Assembly: GCA_944336975.1 (NCBI GenBank)
Contig: CALVLH010000002.1
Span: 1 to 64,000 of the forward strand
DNA: 64,000 nt
Origin: an uncultured Clostridia bacterium
GTDB lineage: Bacteria; Bacillota; Clostridia; Christensenellales; Borkfalkiaceae
Direction: 5' to 3'
Below the pieces are notes generated by a model, which ran no database searches, was not told the origin of the DNA, and was given only the letters and a program-made list of their open reading frames with translations. The position numbers and the translations under genes are program-made. Positions 55,312-63,665 of this stretch are shown in pieces; position 1 is the first letter of the stretch, and every line of letters starts with the position of its first letter.

Positions 55312-55857
55312 TCACACGAACTGATTGGCGATGATGTCCGCGGTGAGCCGCGCAAGCTTGACGGACGTCGCCTCCATCGTCGCACCCTCCTCCTGCGAGA
55401 GGAGCGCGACCGCGCCCAGACAGTCTCCGCCCGCCACGATAGGCACGATGACCTGTGCCGTGACGGTAAGCTCCCCCTCGCCCGTGAGCGGAACGATCTC
55501 CCCGCCTTCCGAACGGTTGGCGAGATAACTGCGGCGCGACCGCAGGATCTCCGTCATCTCGTCGGAGAGCGTCTTGTTCGCGAGCGCCCGTTTCCCCTGC
55601 CCGAAGGCGTGCAATACTCCGTCCGTATCGCAGATGACGGCGAGATACCCGCTCTGCTCGTTGAGCGATTTCGCCGTGCCTTCCGAAAATTTCTCGATGG
55701 AAGCGATGGGCGAATATTTTTTCAGCATCAGCTCGTCGCGGTCGGTGAACAGTTCGAGCGGATCTCCCTCGCGGATGCGAAGGGTGCGGCGGATCTCCTT
55801 GGGGATGACCACCCTGCCCAGCTCGTCGATTCTTCTCACGATTCCCGTTGCCTTCAT
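55312..55857 (-). CDS. spoVT: Stage V sporulation protein T
   Basis: 181 residues. The N-terminal AbrB/SpoVT DNA-binding domain MKATGIVRRIDELGRVVIPKEIRRTLRIREGDPLELF is nearly the textbook SpoVT sequence. The C-terminal GAF-like domain (about 55-180) includes AVICDTDGVLHAFGQGKRAL. In B. subtilis SpoVT tunes sigma-G genes in the forespore. I chose the ATG at 55857 (AAGGAG SD); longer in-frame starts would read through the sigma-G-like promoter. The gene starts the cluster flippase-yabN-dusB. Confidence 0.95.
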   Translation of the reverse strand: MKATGIVRRIDELGRVVIPKEIRRTLRIREGDPLELFTDRDELMLKKYSPIASIEKFSEGTAKSLNEQSGYLAVICDTDGVLHAFGQGKRALANKTLSDEMTEILRSRRSYLANRSEGGEIVPLTGEGELTVTAQVIVPIVAGGDCLGAVALLSQEEGATMEATSVKLARLTADIIANQFV

Positions 55858-55907
55858 ATTTCTGTTCTCCTTCTCGGAACGCGCCCGAAGGCGCGATCTT
55901 ACAAAAG

Positions 55908-55936
55908 GAGTATGCGTAACTTTTTCCCTCTTATTC
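55908..55936 (-). promoter_or_regulatory. Sigma-G-like (forespore) promoter of spoVT
   Basis: GAATA (55932-55936), a 17-nt spacer and CATACTC (55908-55914) match the sigma-G consensus (GAATA, CATACTA) with one change at the last base. Spacing is exact. It ends about 50 nt before the spoVT start. Confidence 0.75.
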
Positions 55937-55970
55937 CCTCCGCGGGGCAAATCTCCCGCAAAATGAAAAG

Positions 55971-55997
55971 ATCGGCGCGCTTTGAAAGCGCGCCGAT
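55971..55997 (-). terminator. Terminator of the Ig-like surface lipoprotein operon
   Basis: ATCGGCGCGCTTT/AAAGCGCGCCGAT inverted repeat followed by CTTTTC on the minus strand, 22 nt past the stop at 56020. Confidence 0.8.
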
Positions 55998-56019
55998 GTT
56001 TTTCTGTTTCTCCCGCGCG

Positions 56020-59000
56020 TTACGCGACAGGATCGCCTTTGAGAATGACGCCGATATAGCCCTGAAACTGCTTCAAAGAAACATACAGCCCTGCATATTC
56101 GCTCGTCTGCTCCGCAAGATTGCCGAAGGGAAGGTTGGGATTCATCGCGACCAGATCGACATAACTGAACGAAGTCATCGCCTGATCGGTCGGCATGAGT
56201 ACGCCCCAAGCCGCTCCGCACTGCACGAGCGGCGCGTAGGACGCGGAAGCGCCGAGCTGCTGGCACATGCCCGCCGTGTCGTACACTTCGCCGTCCAGCG
56301 TGAATTTGGCATACACCTTTTCGCGGTTGCCGTCGGGGATGAGATCGGCGGGATCGCAGATCATGCCCGCAATGATGTTCATCTTATAGACGCCGCTCTC
56401 GTTCTTGGTGAACGCATAACTTGCGTTGTTCACCTTCGTCGCCATTGCCGAGAGCATGGACGCGATGCTCGTGGCGTTGTTGAGCGCGAACCATGCCTCC
56501 TGCCCCGTCACCCAGTTTTCGAGCGTGCAACCGGTGACCGTCCAGGAGACGTAGGTATTGCTTTCCGCCGAGTTTTCGCTGTCGCTGTCGACGAGCAGGA
56601 ACAAGGGTCCGCCTGCGTCCTTCATCGTCGTGTTCTCGATGGTGATGGATTCGCTCTGCCAATCATAGATCATGTTGCTGTAAGAGTCGAAATACTTGCT
56701 GTCCCTGATCGTCAGATTGCCGAAGTAATTGCCGTCCGCGATGAAGTTGGTGAAGAAATTGATGCCGACGACGTTTTCGGTCTGAAGATCGTTGCTTTCG
56801 GTGTGGATCATCATGATGCCCTGCGGGCCGTTGCTCTCCTCCCTCCTCGTGTTACCGACAAGATAGAGATCGCGCAGGGAAGAAACGCCCTCTTCGTCCT
56901 GAGCGGAAACATATCCGAGCAGAGAATAGTGCGGTTCCGTCACGCCGCTCCACGAACCGTCCGAGCCGTACATATTTCTGTCGTAGACGACTTTCAGATC
57001 GTTCCCGACCGTCAGCGTCGTATAGTTGCCGTAAATGCCCTTATGCCCCCTGCTTTCGAAGAGCGCGACCTGCGAGGTGTCGCCGTTACCGACGGGAGCC
57101 TTGTCGCCCTCGCGGAGCGTTCCCGAGAGGCATTCGGAAAGCGGGATGTTCTCCTGCCCTTCCAGTTCGTATTCCCACTCGGCGATCTGCGCGATCGCGC
57201 CGTCCCAATCGTCGTCCTCTTCGTCCCAGAAGAAGGTCTCGGGAAGATCCGTTGCCTCGACGATGATGTCGCCGTGCAGGACGATCGCCGCGGGCAAGAA
57301 CTGCGCGAGCGGCTTGCCGTCCCAGGCATACGTCTTGGTCGCCTTCACCGCGTCCCAGCCGCTGTCCGTTCTGCTGTCGAATGCGGAAAGTCCCGTCGCG
57401 TCGTATACGTTATACCCGTCCACGACGGTCACGTCCACCGTGAAGGTCTTGTTGGCAAGCATGGTCGTGTCGTAAATGGCAGAAGGTTCAACCGCAATGC
57501 GGAAGGTCTTGCCGACCGCCGCCTCGGTAAAATCGTAATAGTTGTTCGCGCTGTCGATCGCGAGATAGACGGAAAGCGATTCGCCCGAGAGTTTGGTATA
57601 TGTCCCGCCCTCTTCGAGAAGGGATACCGTCGCGACCGTCTCCACCTTGGCCATCACTTCATATTCGCCGTCCGTCGCATAGGGCAGGAACACGAGCGGG
57701 TTGTCGTCGCCCGCGGTATAGCCCTGCGTCTTGTCGAGAAAAGCATTTTCCCCTTCCGCGTTCTTGCCGTCCTCGTAATCGGTCACGATCACGGGCTTCG
57801 TGAACGCGGTCAGCTTATCCGCCGCCTTGACAGTGATCTGCGCGGTCACGGACACGGTGTTGATCGTCTGCCCGCCCTTGACGAGCGTATAGGTCACTTT
57901 GTATTCGGACGTTCCCACTTCGTCCGTGTCGATGTCCGCGGAGTTATTGGTCATGCCCGCCGCGTTGTAACGCACCGTTTCGCTCGTATCGTCGCTGTAA
58001 TGAAGCACGACGTCGCACGCGGGATCGAACGTCTCGCGGACGGTATATTCCGATTTGAGATTTTTCAGTTCCAGGCTCTTCACATACGCGACGGCGATCT
58101 CCACCGCGTTGGACGTGACGCCTCCCACGTTGACGGTGAAGAGATACGGCTCGTCCGCCTTGGCGGAAGTGTCGATCGCGGTATAGCTCACTTTGGAAGA
58201 GGAAAGGTTGAGCGTGACGGGCTCCGCGACGCCTTCGTACGTCGCCTTGACGGTGAACGCCGAATAGTCGATGTCGTCGCCCTGCTTATAACTCGTCTTG
58301 CCCTCCGCGACGGAAAGCTCTACTTTGGTCACTTTCGCTTCGTCCGTATTCACGCGGAACGTCGCGCTCGTTTCCTTGCCGCCGAAAGCGATCTTCAGGG
58401 TATATTCCCCCGCGAGCGTGATGACGGGCTTGGTGAGGACGATGCCGCTGTTGTCGAGCACGGAGAGTTCCTCGCTGTCGTTGTTCGCATAAGTGACCAC
58501 CAGGACGATCGCGTTGTAGTCGATCTCGTCCGCCGTTTCATATTCCGCCGCGAACGTGCCTTCCTTGATCTCGATGCTCTGCACTTCGGGGAGCGCCTCG
58601 ACGTTCACCTTGACCGTGACGGAAAGCCCCGCATAGCGGACGGTGAAATCCTTCTCGCCCGCCGTCGAAGTGTCGATGCTCGTATAGGTGATGCCGTCGT
58701 TCTCGCTCGCCTTGACCGTCTCGTTCGAGCCGTCGTTGTAGACGACGAGCAGGGCGATCTTGTCATAGTCCACCGCGTCGCCCACCCTGTATTCGAGCGG
58801 GAATCCGGTGCCCGCAAGTTCGACGGAGACGGGCGCCTTCTGCGCCGTGACGGTCACGGGGATGAGCTCGGACTGCCCGGCATATTCGATGCGGATGTTC
58901 TTTTCGCCCGCCGTTTCGGTGCTTATCCCCGTAAAATCGACGCCGAACGCCGCAAAATTTTCGTATTTGACCGTTTCCGTCGTCTTGTCGTCATAGCTGA

Positions 59001-59172
59001 CGATGATGGAAATGGGACTGTAATCCACTTCCGCCCCGACGACATAGCTCGTCTGAAATCCTTCCGTGCGCACTTCGAAGCCCGTCGGCGCGCGGCCGCA
59101 GCCGACGAGCGGCAACACGAGGGAACAGACGAGGACGAACGCGGTCAGTAAAGACGCAATTCTCTTTTTCAT
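56020..59172 (-). CDS. Large surface lipoprotein with five Ig-like repeats and a beta-helix-like C-terminal region
   Basis: 1050 residues; signal peptide with lipobox PLVGC (Cys25). Five consecutive Big_3-like modules of about 83 residues (approximately 32-112, 113-195, 196-278, 279-362 and 363-450), each with a YxVGxxVDYxxI...YxDxxTE pattern. The rest (about 451-1050) has LYLVGN, FIADGNYFGNLTIRDS and SITIENTTMKDAG steps like a right-handed beta-helix. It likely binds or spans surface polymers; no enzyme motif was recognised. SD GGAG precedes the ATG. Encoded 27 nt after the anchored Ig-like protein in the ABC-exporter operon. Confidence 0.82.
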   Translation of the reverse strand: MKKRIASLLTAFVLVCSLVLPLVGCGRAPTGFEVRTEGFQTSYVVGAEVDYSPISIIVSYDDKTTETVKYENFAAFGVDFTGISTETAGEKNIRIEYAGQSELIPVTVTAQKAPVSVELAGTGFPLEYRVGDAVDYDKIALLVVYNDGSNETVKASENDGITYTSIDTSTAGEKDFTVRYAGLSVTVKVNVEALPEVQSIEIKEGTFAAEYETADEIDYNAIVLVVTYANNDSEELSVLDNSGIVLTKPVITLAGEYTLKIAFGGKETSATFRVNTDEAKVTKVELSVAEGKTSYKQGDDIDYSAFTVKATYEGVAEPVTLNLSSSKVSYTAIDTSAKADEPYLFTVNVGGVTSNAVEIAVAYVKSLELKNLKSEYTVRETFDPACDVVLHYSDDTSETVRYNAAGMTNNSADIDTDEVGTSEYKVTYTLVKGGQTINTVSVTAQITVKAADKLTAFTKPVIVTDYEDGKNAEGENAFLDKTQGYTAGDDNPLVFLPYATDGEYEVMAKVETVATVSLLEEGGTYTKLSGESLSVYLAIDSANNYYDFTEAAVGKTFRIAVEPSAIYDTTMLANKTFTVDVTVVDGYNVYDATGLSAFDSRTDSGWDAVKATKTYAWDGKPLAQFLPAAIVLHGDIIVEATDLPETFFWDEEDDDWDGAIAQIAEWEYELEGQENIPLSECLSGTLREGDKAPVGNGDTSQVALFESRGHKGIYGNYTTLTVGNDLKVVYDRNMYGSDGSWSGVTEPHYSLLGYVSAQDEEGVSSLRDLYLVGNTRREESNGPQGIMMIHTESNDLQTENVVGINFFTNFIADGNYFGNLTIRDSKYFDSYSNMIYDWQSESITIENTTMKDAGGPLFLLVDSDSENSAESNTYVSWTVTGCTLENWVTGQEAWFALNNATSIASMLSAMATKVNNASYAFTKNESGVYKMNIIAGMICDPADLIPDGNREKVYAKFTLDGEVYDTAGMCQQLGASASYAPLVQCGAAWGVLMPTDQAMTSFSYVDLVAMNPNLPFGNLAEQTSEYAGLYVSLKQFQGYIGVILKGDPVA

Positions 59173-59199
59173 TTCCGATACTCCTTTCCCGAAAGCGGA

Positions 59200-59613
59200 T
59201 CACGCCGTTTCGGGCATCGTTATATAAATATCACAGCTCACGCTGACGTTTTTGCCGTCCGTAGAGGAAACGCGGACGATGAGCGAGCCGGGTTTGGAAA
59301 TGAGGATGTTTCCGCTCACCAGCTCCGCAAGCCCCTCGTCCGACTGATAGGTGATGCGCACGTCCACCGCGTTCCGATCGGTCGCGTTGTCGGGCGAGAC
59401 CTCGAAGGTGAACGGGATCGCGAGATCGTCCCTGTATTCGAACGTCATGTAATGGGATCCGTCCGCGCGCGTCTGCAATTCGGGATTGGTGAGACGGATC
59501 TCGGTGATGTAGACCTTGCTGTTGTACGATACGATCTTCATCCCGAAAAATCCGACGACCGCGATGGAGGCGAGAAAGACCGCCGCAATGATGAGCGCTA
59601 CCGATTTTTTCAT
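59200..59613 (-). CDS. N-terminally anchored small Ig-like protein
   Basis: 137 residues: an uncleaved N-terminal membrane helix (about 5-27) and a beta-rich domain resembling a Big2-type Ig fold (ITEIRLTNPELQTRADGSHYMTFEYRDD ... GSLIVRVSSTDGKNVSVSCDIYI). GGAGG is 5 nt before the ATG. Placed between the ABC permease and the large Ig-like lipoprotein, it is probably an accessory of the exporter or cell-surface assembly. No known family assigned. Confidence 0.75.
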   Translation of the reverse strand: MKKSVALIIAAVFLASIAVVGFFGMKIVSYNSKVYITEIRLTNPELQTRADGSHYMTFEYRDDLAIPFTFEVSPDNATDRNAVDVRITYQSDEGLAELVSGNILISKPGSLIVRVSSTDGKNVSVSCDIYITMPETA

Positions 59614-59623
59614 GCCTTCCTCC

Positions 59624-61288
59624 TTATTTCTCCGCGTAATACAGTTTCACGCGCGTGCAGTAAAGATATACCCGCGCCCCCAGAAAGACCGCCGCGGCGG
59701 CGAAGATCTTGACGATCGCCGCGAGCATCCCCTCCCCGATGAGGAAATAGAGGGCGCCCGTGAACGCGGCCGAAAGCCCGAAGGCGAGCAGCGCGGAATT
59801 CCGCTCGTTGGGATTGCCGTAAGAGACGCCGACCGTCGCATACTGATCGCTCTGCGGGTTCATGATGTCCATCTCCGCGCTCCAGAGAAGGTGCGCGTAC
59901 GTCGCGAACAGCACCGTGCCGCCGAGCAGCACCGCCGCCGTCGCCCCGATCTCCGAAACGGAGGCGTAGATCCACAGCGAAGCGACTACCGATACGAGCG
60001 AACAGACCGCAGGCAGGAACAGGCGGGCGAGCGTATCCGCGAGATAGGGTACGGGGCGCGTTTTGAGAAGATGCCGCGCGTTCCCGTCCCTGCTGTAAAC
60101 GGACGCATATTCCGCATTGAACGAGAGCATCAGAAGCATCATGATGAGCACGTTGAAGGCGATCGTCATATATTCCCCCGCGAGGCGGGTGTTCATCGCC
60201 GCGTAAACGCGGTTCAGAAGCAGGATCGCCACGGGCATGACCGCCGTCTGCAATACATATTTGAGCACCAGCCTTCCCGAGCGGAAGTTCTTGCGGAACT
60301 CTTCGGAAAGCGCGCTCGCATACTTGCCGTGCACGCGGTTGCGTCCGGGACGGGCGCCATCCTTTTTGGCGAATTCGAATTCCTTGCTCGCCATGCGGAA
60401 AAAGAGCGGTCGGGAGACAAAAAACACGAGCAGAAAGATCACGGCGATCGCCCCGATCATCCCACCGAAATAGGCGAGGGTATAGACGGAAAAGATCCTG
60501 TAAACGTAATTGACCGTCTGTCCGACCAGCATTTTGACCAACCAAAACAGGGGCAGGAAGGCGTTGCAGGTCGCGTTGAGCGCGTCCTGCACGGTATAGA
60601 AGAGCGTCCCCCACGAGCCTGCGATGTTGATGTTTTCGGGGATGAGACGGATGATCTCGACCACCGCCCACGTCGCACCCGCGCACGCCGCGACGAAGAG
60701 CGTCGCTTTGAGCAGGTTATACCGCTTGACGAAGCGGTAGACATACATAGACGGGATGCTCAGCACCGCGCCCAGAAGCACGGGCAGCATGGACACGAAG
60801 ATCAGCCCGAAGACGAGCCAGGGATAGAAATACCACGCCAGCGCGTTGACCATGCCGTAGGCGATGAACAGCGGAAGCGTGAACACGACGTTCTTTCTCA
60901 GCTCGTAGATATAATAGATGACGAGCTTGGACAAAAACACCATGTTGGCGGGGACGGGTAAGGTAAGCAGCACGGGATTGTCCTTGGACAAAAAGAGCGT
61001 ATCCGTCAGCCCGATCGTGCAGCTGAGCGCAGAGAGCACGAACATCGCAAAAAAGACGACGGAGACGACGGTGACGGGCAGTTCCGCCCAAAAGGAGAAA
61101 ATGCGCAGCGTCACGGCGGCGCTGAACAGCAGATAAATGACCGCCGTCACGCACGCCACGAGCAACAGGGACAACACCGCGCGGAACAAAACGCTCCGCT
61201 TGCTCTTCAAAAACGAGAGGTCCAGCTTATCTTTGAGCTGCATCATCACGAGCGCCCGAAGATGGCAGACCGCGCCGCGCGATTTCAT
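59624..61288 (-). CDS. ABC exporter permease (ABC-2 type, multi-span)
   Basis: 554 residues, about 12 or more hydrophobic segments and a large cytoplasmic loop (about 285-320). It looks like the putative ABC exporter class found in Firmicutes with LSKDNPVLLTLPVPANMVFLSKLVIYYIYELRKN near residue 90. The start at 61288 overlaps the ATPase stop as ATGA; a long in-frame upstream extension would be inside the ATPase gene. It pairs with the fused ATPase. Substrate unknown. Confidence 0.88.
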   Translation of the reverse strand: MKSRGAVCHLRALVMMQLKDKLDLSFLKSKRSVLFRAVLSLLLVACVTAVIYLLFSAAVTLRIFSFWAELPVTVVSVVFFAMFVLSALSCTIGLTDTLFLSKDNPVLLTLPVPANMVFLSKLVIYYIYELRKNVVFTLPLFIAYGMVNALAWYFYPWLVFGLIFVSMLPVLLGAVLSIPSMYVYRFVKRYNLLKATLFVAACAGATWAVVEIIRLIPENINIAGSWGTLFYTVQDALNATCNAFLPLFWLVKMLVGQTVNYVYRIFSVYTLAYFGGMIGAIAVIFLLVFFVSRPLFFRMASKEFEFAKKDGARPGRNRVHGKYASALSEEFRKNFRSGRLVLKYVLQTAVMPVAILLLNRVYAAMNTRLAGEYMTIAFNVLIMMLLMLSFNAEYASVYSRDGNARHLLKTRPVPYLADTLARLFLPAVCSLVSVVASLWIYASVSEIGATAAVLLGGTVLFATYAHLLWSAEMDIMNPQSDQYATVGVSYGNPNERNSALLAFGLSAAFTGALYFLIGEGMLAAIVKIFAAAAVFLGARVYLYCTRVKLYYAEK

Positions 61289-63537
61289 GCCTTCGCCTCC
61301 CCCCGCGCCTCTTTGCGGCAACTTACGGGAAGCACCTCTTTGCCGTTGATCACGCTCATGTAGAACTGTTCGAGCCCTTCGCCTTCCCGCTCGATCTCCT
61401 CCACCGTGCGCACGCATTGGATCTGCCCCTTGCGGATGATCGCGATCCTGTCGCAGATGCGCTCGACGACGTCGATGATGTGGCTGCTGAAAAAGACGAT
61501 ATTCCCCTCTTTCGCGTGCTGTTTCATGCACTCCTTGACCTGGAAGATGCTGTTGGGATCCAGCCCCGTGAGCGGCTCGTCCAAAATCCACACCTTGGGA
61601 TTGTGGATGAGCGCCGCCATGATGGTGACCTTCTGCTTCATGCCGTGCGAATAGGTGCGGATCTGATTGTCGATCGCCGTCTCAAACTCGAACAGACGGA
61701 TATAACGGTCCAGCCGCTCTTTTCTCTCCTCGGCGGGCACGTCGTAGAGATCGGCGATATAGTTGATGTATTCGCGCGCGGTCAGCCGCTCATACAGCGC
61801 GTAATGGTCGGGGACGAACCCGATCATGCGCTTCGCCTGCACGGGCTGTTTCGCCACGTCGTAACCGCACACCTCGATCGCGCCGTCCGTGATCGTCTGG
61901 ATGCCGACGATGCTCTTGATGATCGTCGATTTGCCCGCGCCGTTGGGACCGAGGAAGCCGAATATCTCCCCGCCGCGCACTTCGAGGTCGGCGTCTTTGA
62001 CGGCGTATACGTCGCTGTTGCCGTAACGCTTGGTGAATTTTTTTAAGATGAGTTTATCTGCGTTTTCCGGTTGCATAGGTTGCTCCACGCTCCTTCCCGC
62101 CAGCGCGACCTCGAGAGCGAGGGCGTCCGCACGGATCTTTTTCTTTCTGAGGCGGATGTCCGCCCATCCCGCGATCATGTCGTGTCCCAGCTCGTAGACG
62201 AACCACATTCCCAACGCGAGCAGGACGTAGACGAGGAAGAACAAAAACTGATACAGCGGATAAAAGGTGAATGTGAGATCGCCGAGGGAGAAACTCCACA
62301 CGATGTTGCGCAGATCTTCCGCCCATCTGCCCAATTTATCGGCGATGAAGTCGCTGTTGATGAAGAAATAGTCCACCGAGGCATTATAGTTGGAGAACCA
62401 TGCGTTCACGAACAGGATGAGCAGGAAATACGCGGCGAACCCGATGAGGGAATAGCGGAATTCCCTGCGCCCCGGGCGGGGAAACACGCCCAGCGCCACG
62501 ATGAGCACGGGCATATAGAACGCCGCCATGTGGTTGCTCCAGAACGCCACCACGCCCGTGGAAAAGGCGGCGCCGTTGCTGTAATTTGGCATCGCCATGG
62601 CGAGGAACGCTCCCAGGACGTTGATGAAATAGGTAAAATAGAACACCTTTTTCCAGCGGAAGAGCAGACACAGCGCGGTGACGTAGAGCGCCGTATGGCA
62701 CAGGTGGAGCGGAAGCCCCGTGACGTCGGAAAAATCGGGCACGCGGTGCGCGCGAGAGAATACCGTCAGCACTTCGAGCGAATAGTACACGAGCACGAAC
62801 ATCACCGTGTTCCTGTCCGCGTTGCGAAGGAGAAGATACGCCGCGACGGGAATGAGCACGGAGGCATAGAGAAACATCCTGTGCCAGAAGGTAAGGTCGA
62901 GGATGACCATCGAGGACGGTCCCTCGCCGAAAAGCACTTCGAGCGTGAAATCGGGCATACTGCACGCCAGCATCGCGACGAGCCCGACCGCGAGCAGAAG
63001 ATATTTTTTCCAACCGCTGCGCACCGCTTCGCCGAAAGACGAGGCGCATTCGCGGAGCAACAGTCCCGAAAGAGCAAAGCCGACGCCCGTTTCCGCCGCC
63101 AGGAACGCGCCGCGCACCGTGAGCGAGGAGACCGCCTCCGGTCCGCCGACCGCGAGCAGCAAGTTCGCGAACATCGCCGCGTTGAAGAGGTAGATCTCTC
63201 CCCCGACCGCCGCCGCGAGGCGATCGAGCCATTTGGCACGGTAAAAGGGAAACAGCACAAGAAGGAAGAGCGCCGTCTCGGACAGCCAGACCTGCACCGC
63301 GCCGAGCGCGACGTAAGAGCGGTTGGGGAAACCCTCGGGAACGGATAACGCGGAACTGTTCATGATGTATTCGTTCCCGAACAGATAAAACCGCACGAAA
63401 AACGCCGCGAACAACGCAAGCGCCGCGACCTTGAAAAAGATCCCCTTCGCGCTCTTTTTATATTTGATGACCGCCGCCCCGGCGATCGCGGTGATCGCCG
63501 CCGCGCCCGCCATGACGGGATAATACCATACAGACAC
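61285..63537 (-). CDS. YwaF-like membrane domain fused to an ABC ATPase
   Basis: 750 residues. The first about 465 residues hold about 12 membrane segments with the YwaF/TIGR02206-like motif GLPLHLCHTALYV (about 277) and FWSNHMAAFYMPVLIV. The last about 255 residues are an ABC ATPase: Walker A FLGPNGAGKST (about 530), a degenerate signature YSHGMKQK, Walker B VWILDEPLTGLD and SSHIIDVV. Such a fusion is unusual. The start is GTG with AGGAGG 9 nt upstream. With the adjacent permease it likely forms an exporter whose membrane partner is partly built in. Function of the fused YwaF region is unknown. Confidence 0.85.
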   Translation of the reverse strand: MSVWYYPVMAGAAAITAIAGAAVIKYKKSAKGIFFKVAALALFAAFFVRFYLFGNEYIMNSSALSVPEGFPNRSYVALGAVQVWLSETALFLLVLFPFYRAKWLDRLAAAVGGEIYLFNAAMFANLLLAVGGPEAVSSLTVRGAFLAAETGVGFALSGLLLRECASSFGEAVRSGWKKYLLLAVGLVAMLACSMPDFTLEVLFGEGPSSMVILDLTFWHRMFLYASVLIPVAAYLLLRNADRNTVMFVLVYYSLEVLTVFSRAHRVPDFSDVTGLPLHLCHTALYVTALCLLFRWKKVFYFTYFINVLGAFLAMAMPNYSNGAAFSTGVVAFWSNHMAAFYMPVLIVALGVFPRPGRREFRYSLIGFAAYFLLILFVNAWFSNYNASVDYFFINSDFIADKLGRWAEDLRNIVWSFSLGDLTFTFYPLYQFLFFLVYVLLALGMWFVYELGHDMIAGWADIRLRKKKIRADALALEVALAGRSVEQPMQPENADKLILKKFTKRYGNSDVYAVKDADLEVRGGEIFGFLGPNGAGKSTIIKSIVGIQTITDGAIEVCGYDVAKQPVQAKRMIGFVPDHYALYERLTAREYINYIADLYDVPAEERKERLDRYIRLFEFETAIDNQIRTYSHGMKQKVTIMAALIHNPKVWILDEPLTGLDPNSIFQVKECMKQHAKEGNIVFFSSHIIDVVERICDRIAIIRKGQIQCVRTVEEIEREGEGLEQFYMSVINGKEVLPVSCRKEARGEAKA

Positions 63538-63574
63538 TCCTGCACCTCCTCTGCTCTCTCAAAAGGAATAAAAA

Positions 63575-63656
63575 ATATCGGAAAACGGAGAACCGTGCCT
63601 GCCCGACAGTGCGCCCGAAAGGCACCGCGGGGCGCGGCGTTCTCATCTTCCGATAT
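63575..63656 (-). terminator. Long stem-loop terminator of the right-edge gene
   Basis: ATATCGGAA/TTCCGATAT outer stem, GAGAAC/GTTCTC and GTGCC/GGCAC inner stems, followed on the minus strand by TTTTTT. It starts 10 nt after the stop of the partial gene at 63666, just upstream of the fused-ATPase gene. Confidence 0.6.
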
Positions 63657-63665
63657 GCGATAAAT

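Noticed and set aside
54826..59151. 1441-residue open frame antisense to flippase, spoVT and the Ig-like lipoprotein
   Set aside because: It runs across several genes, a terminator and a promoter on the other strand; a by-product of high G+C codon use.
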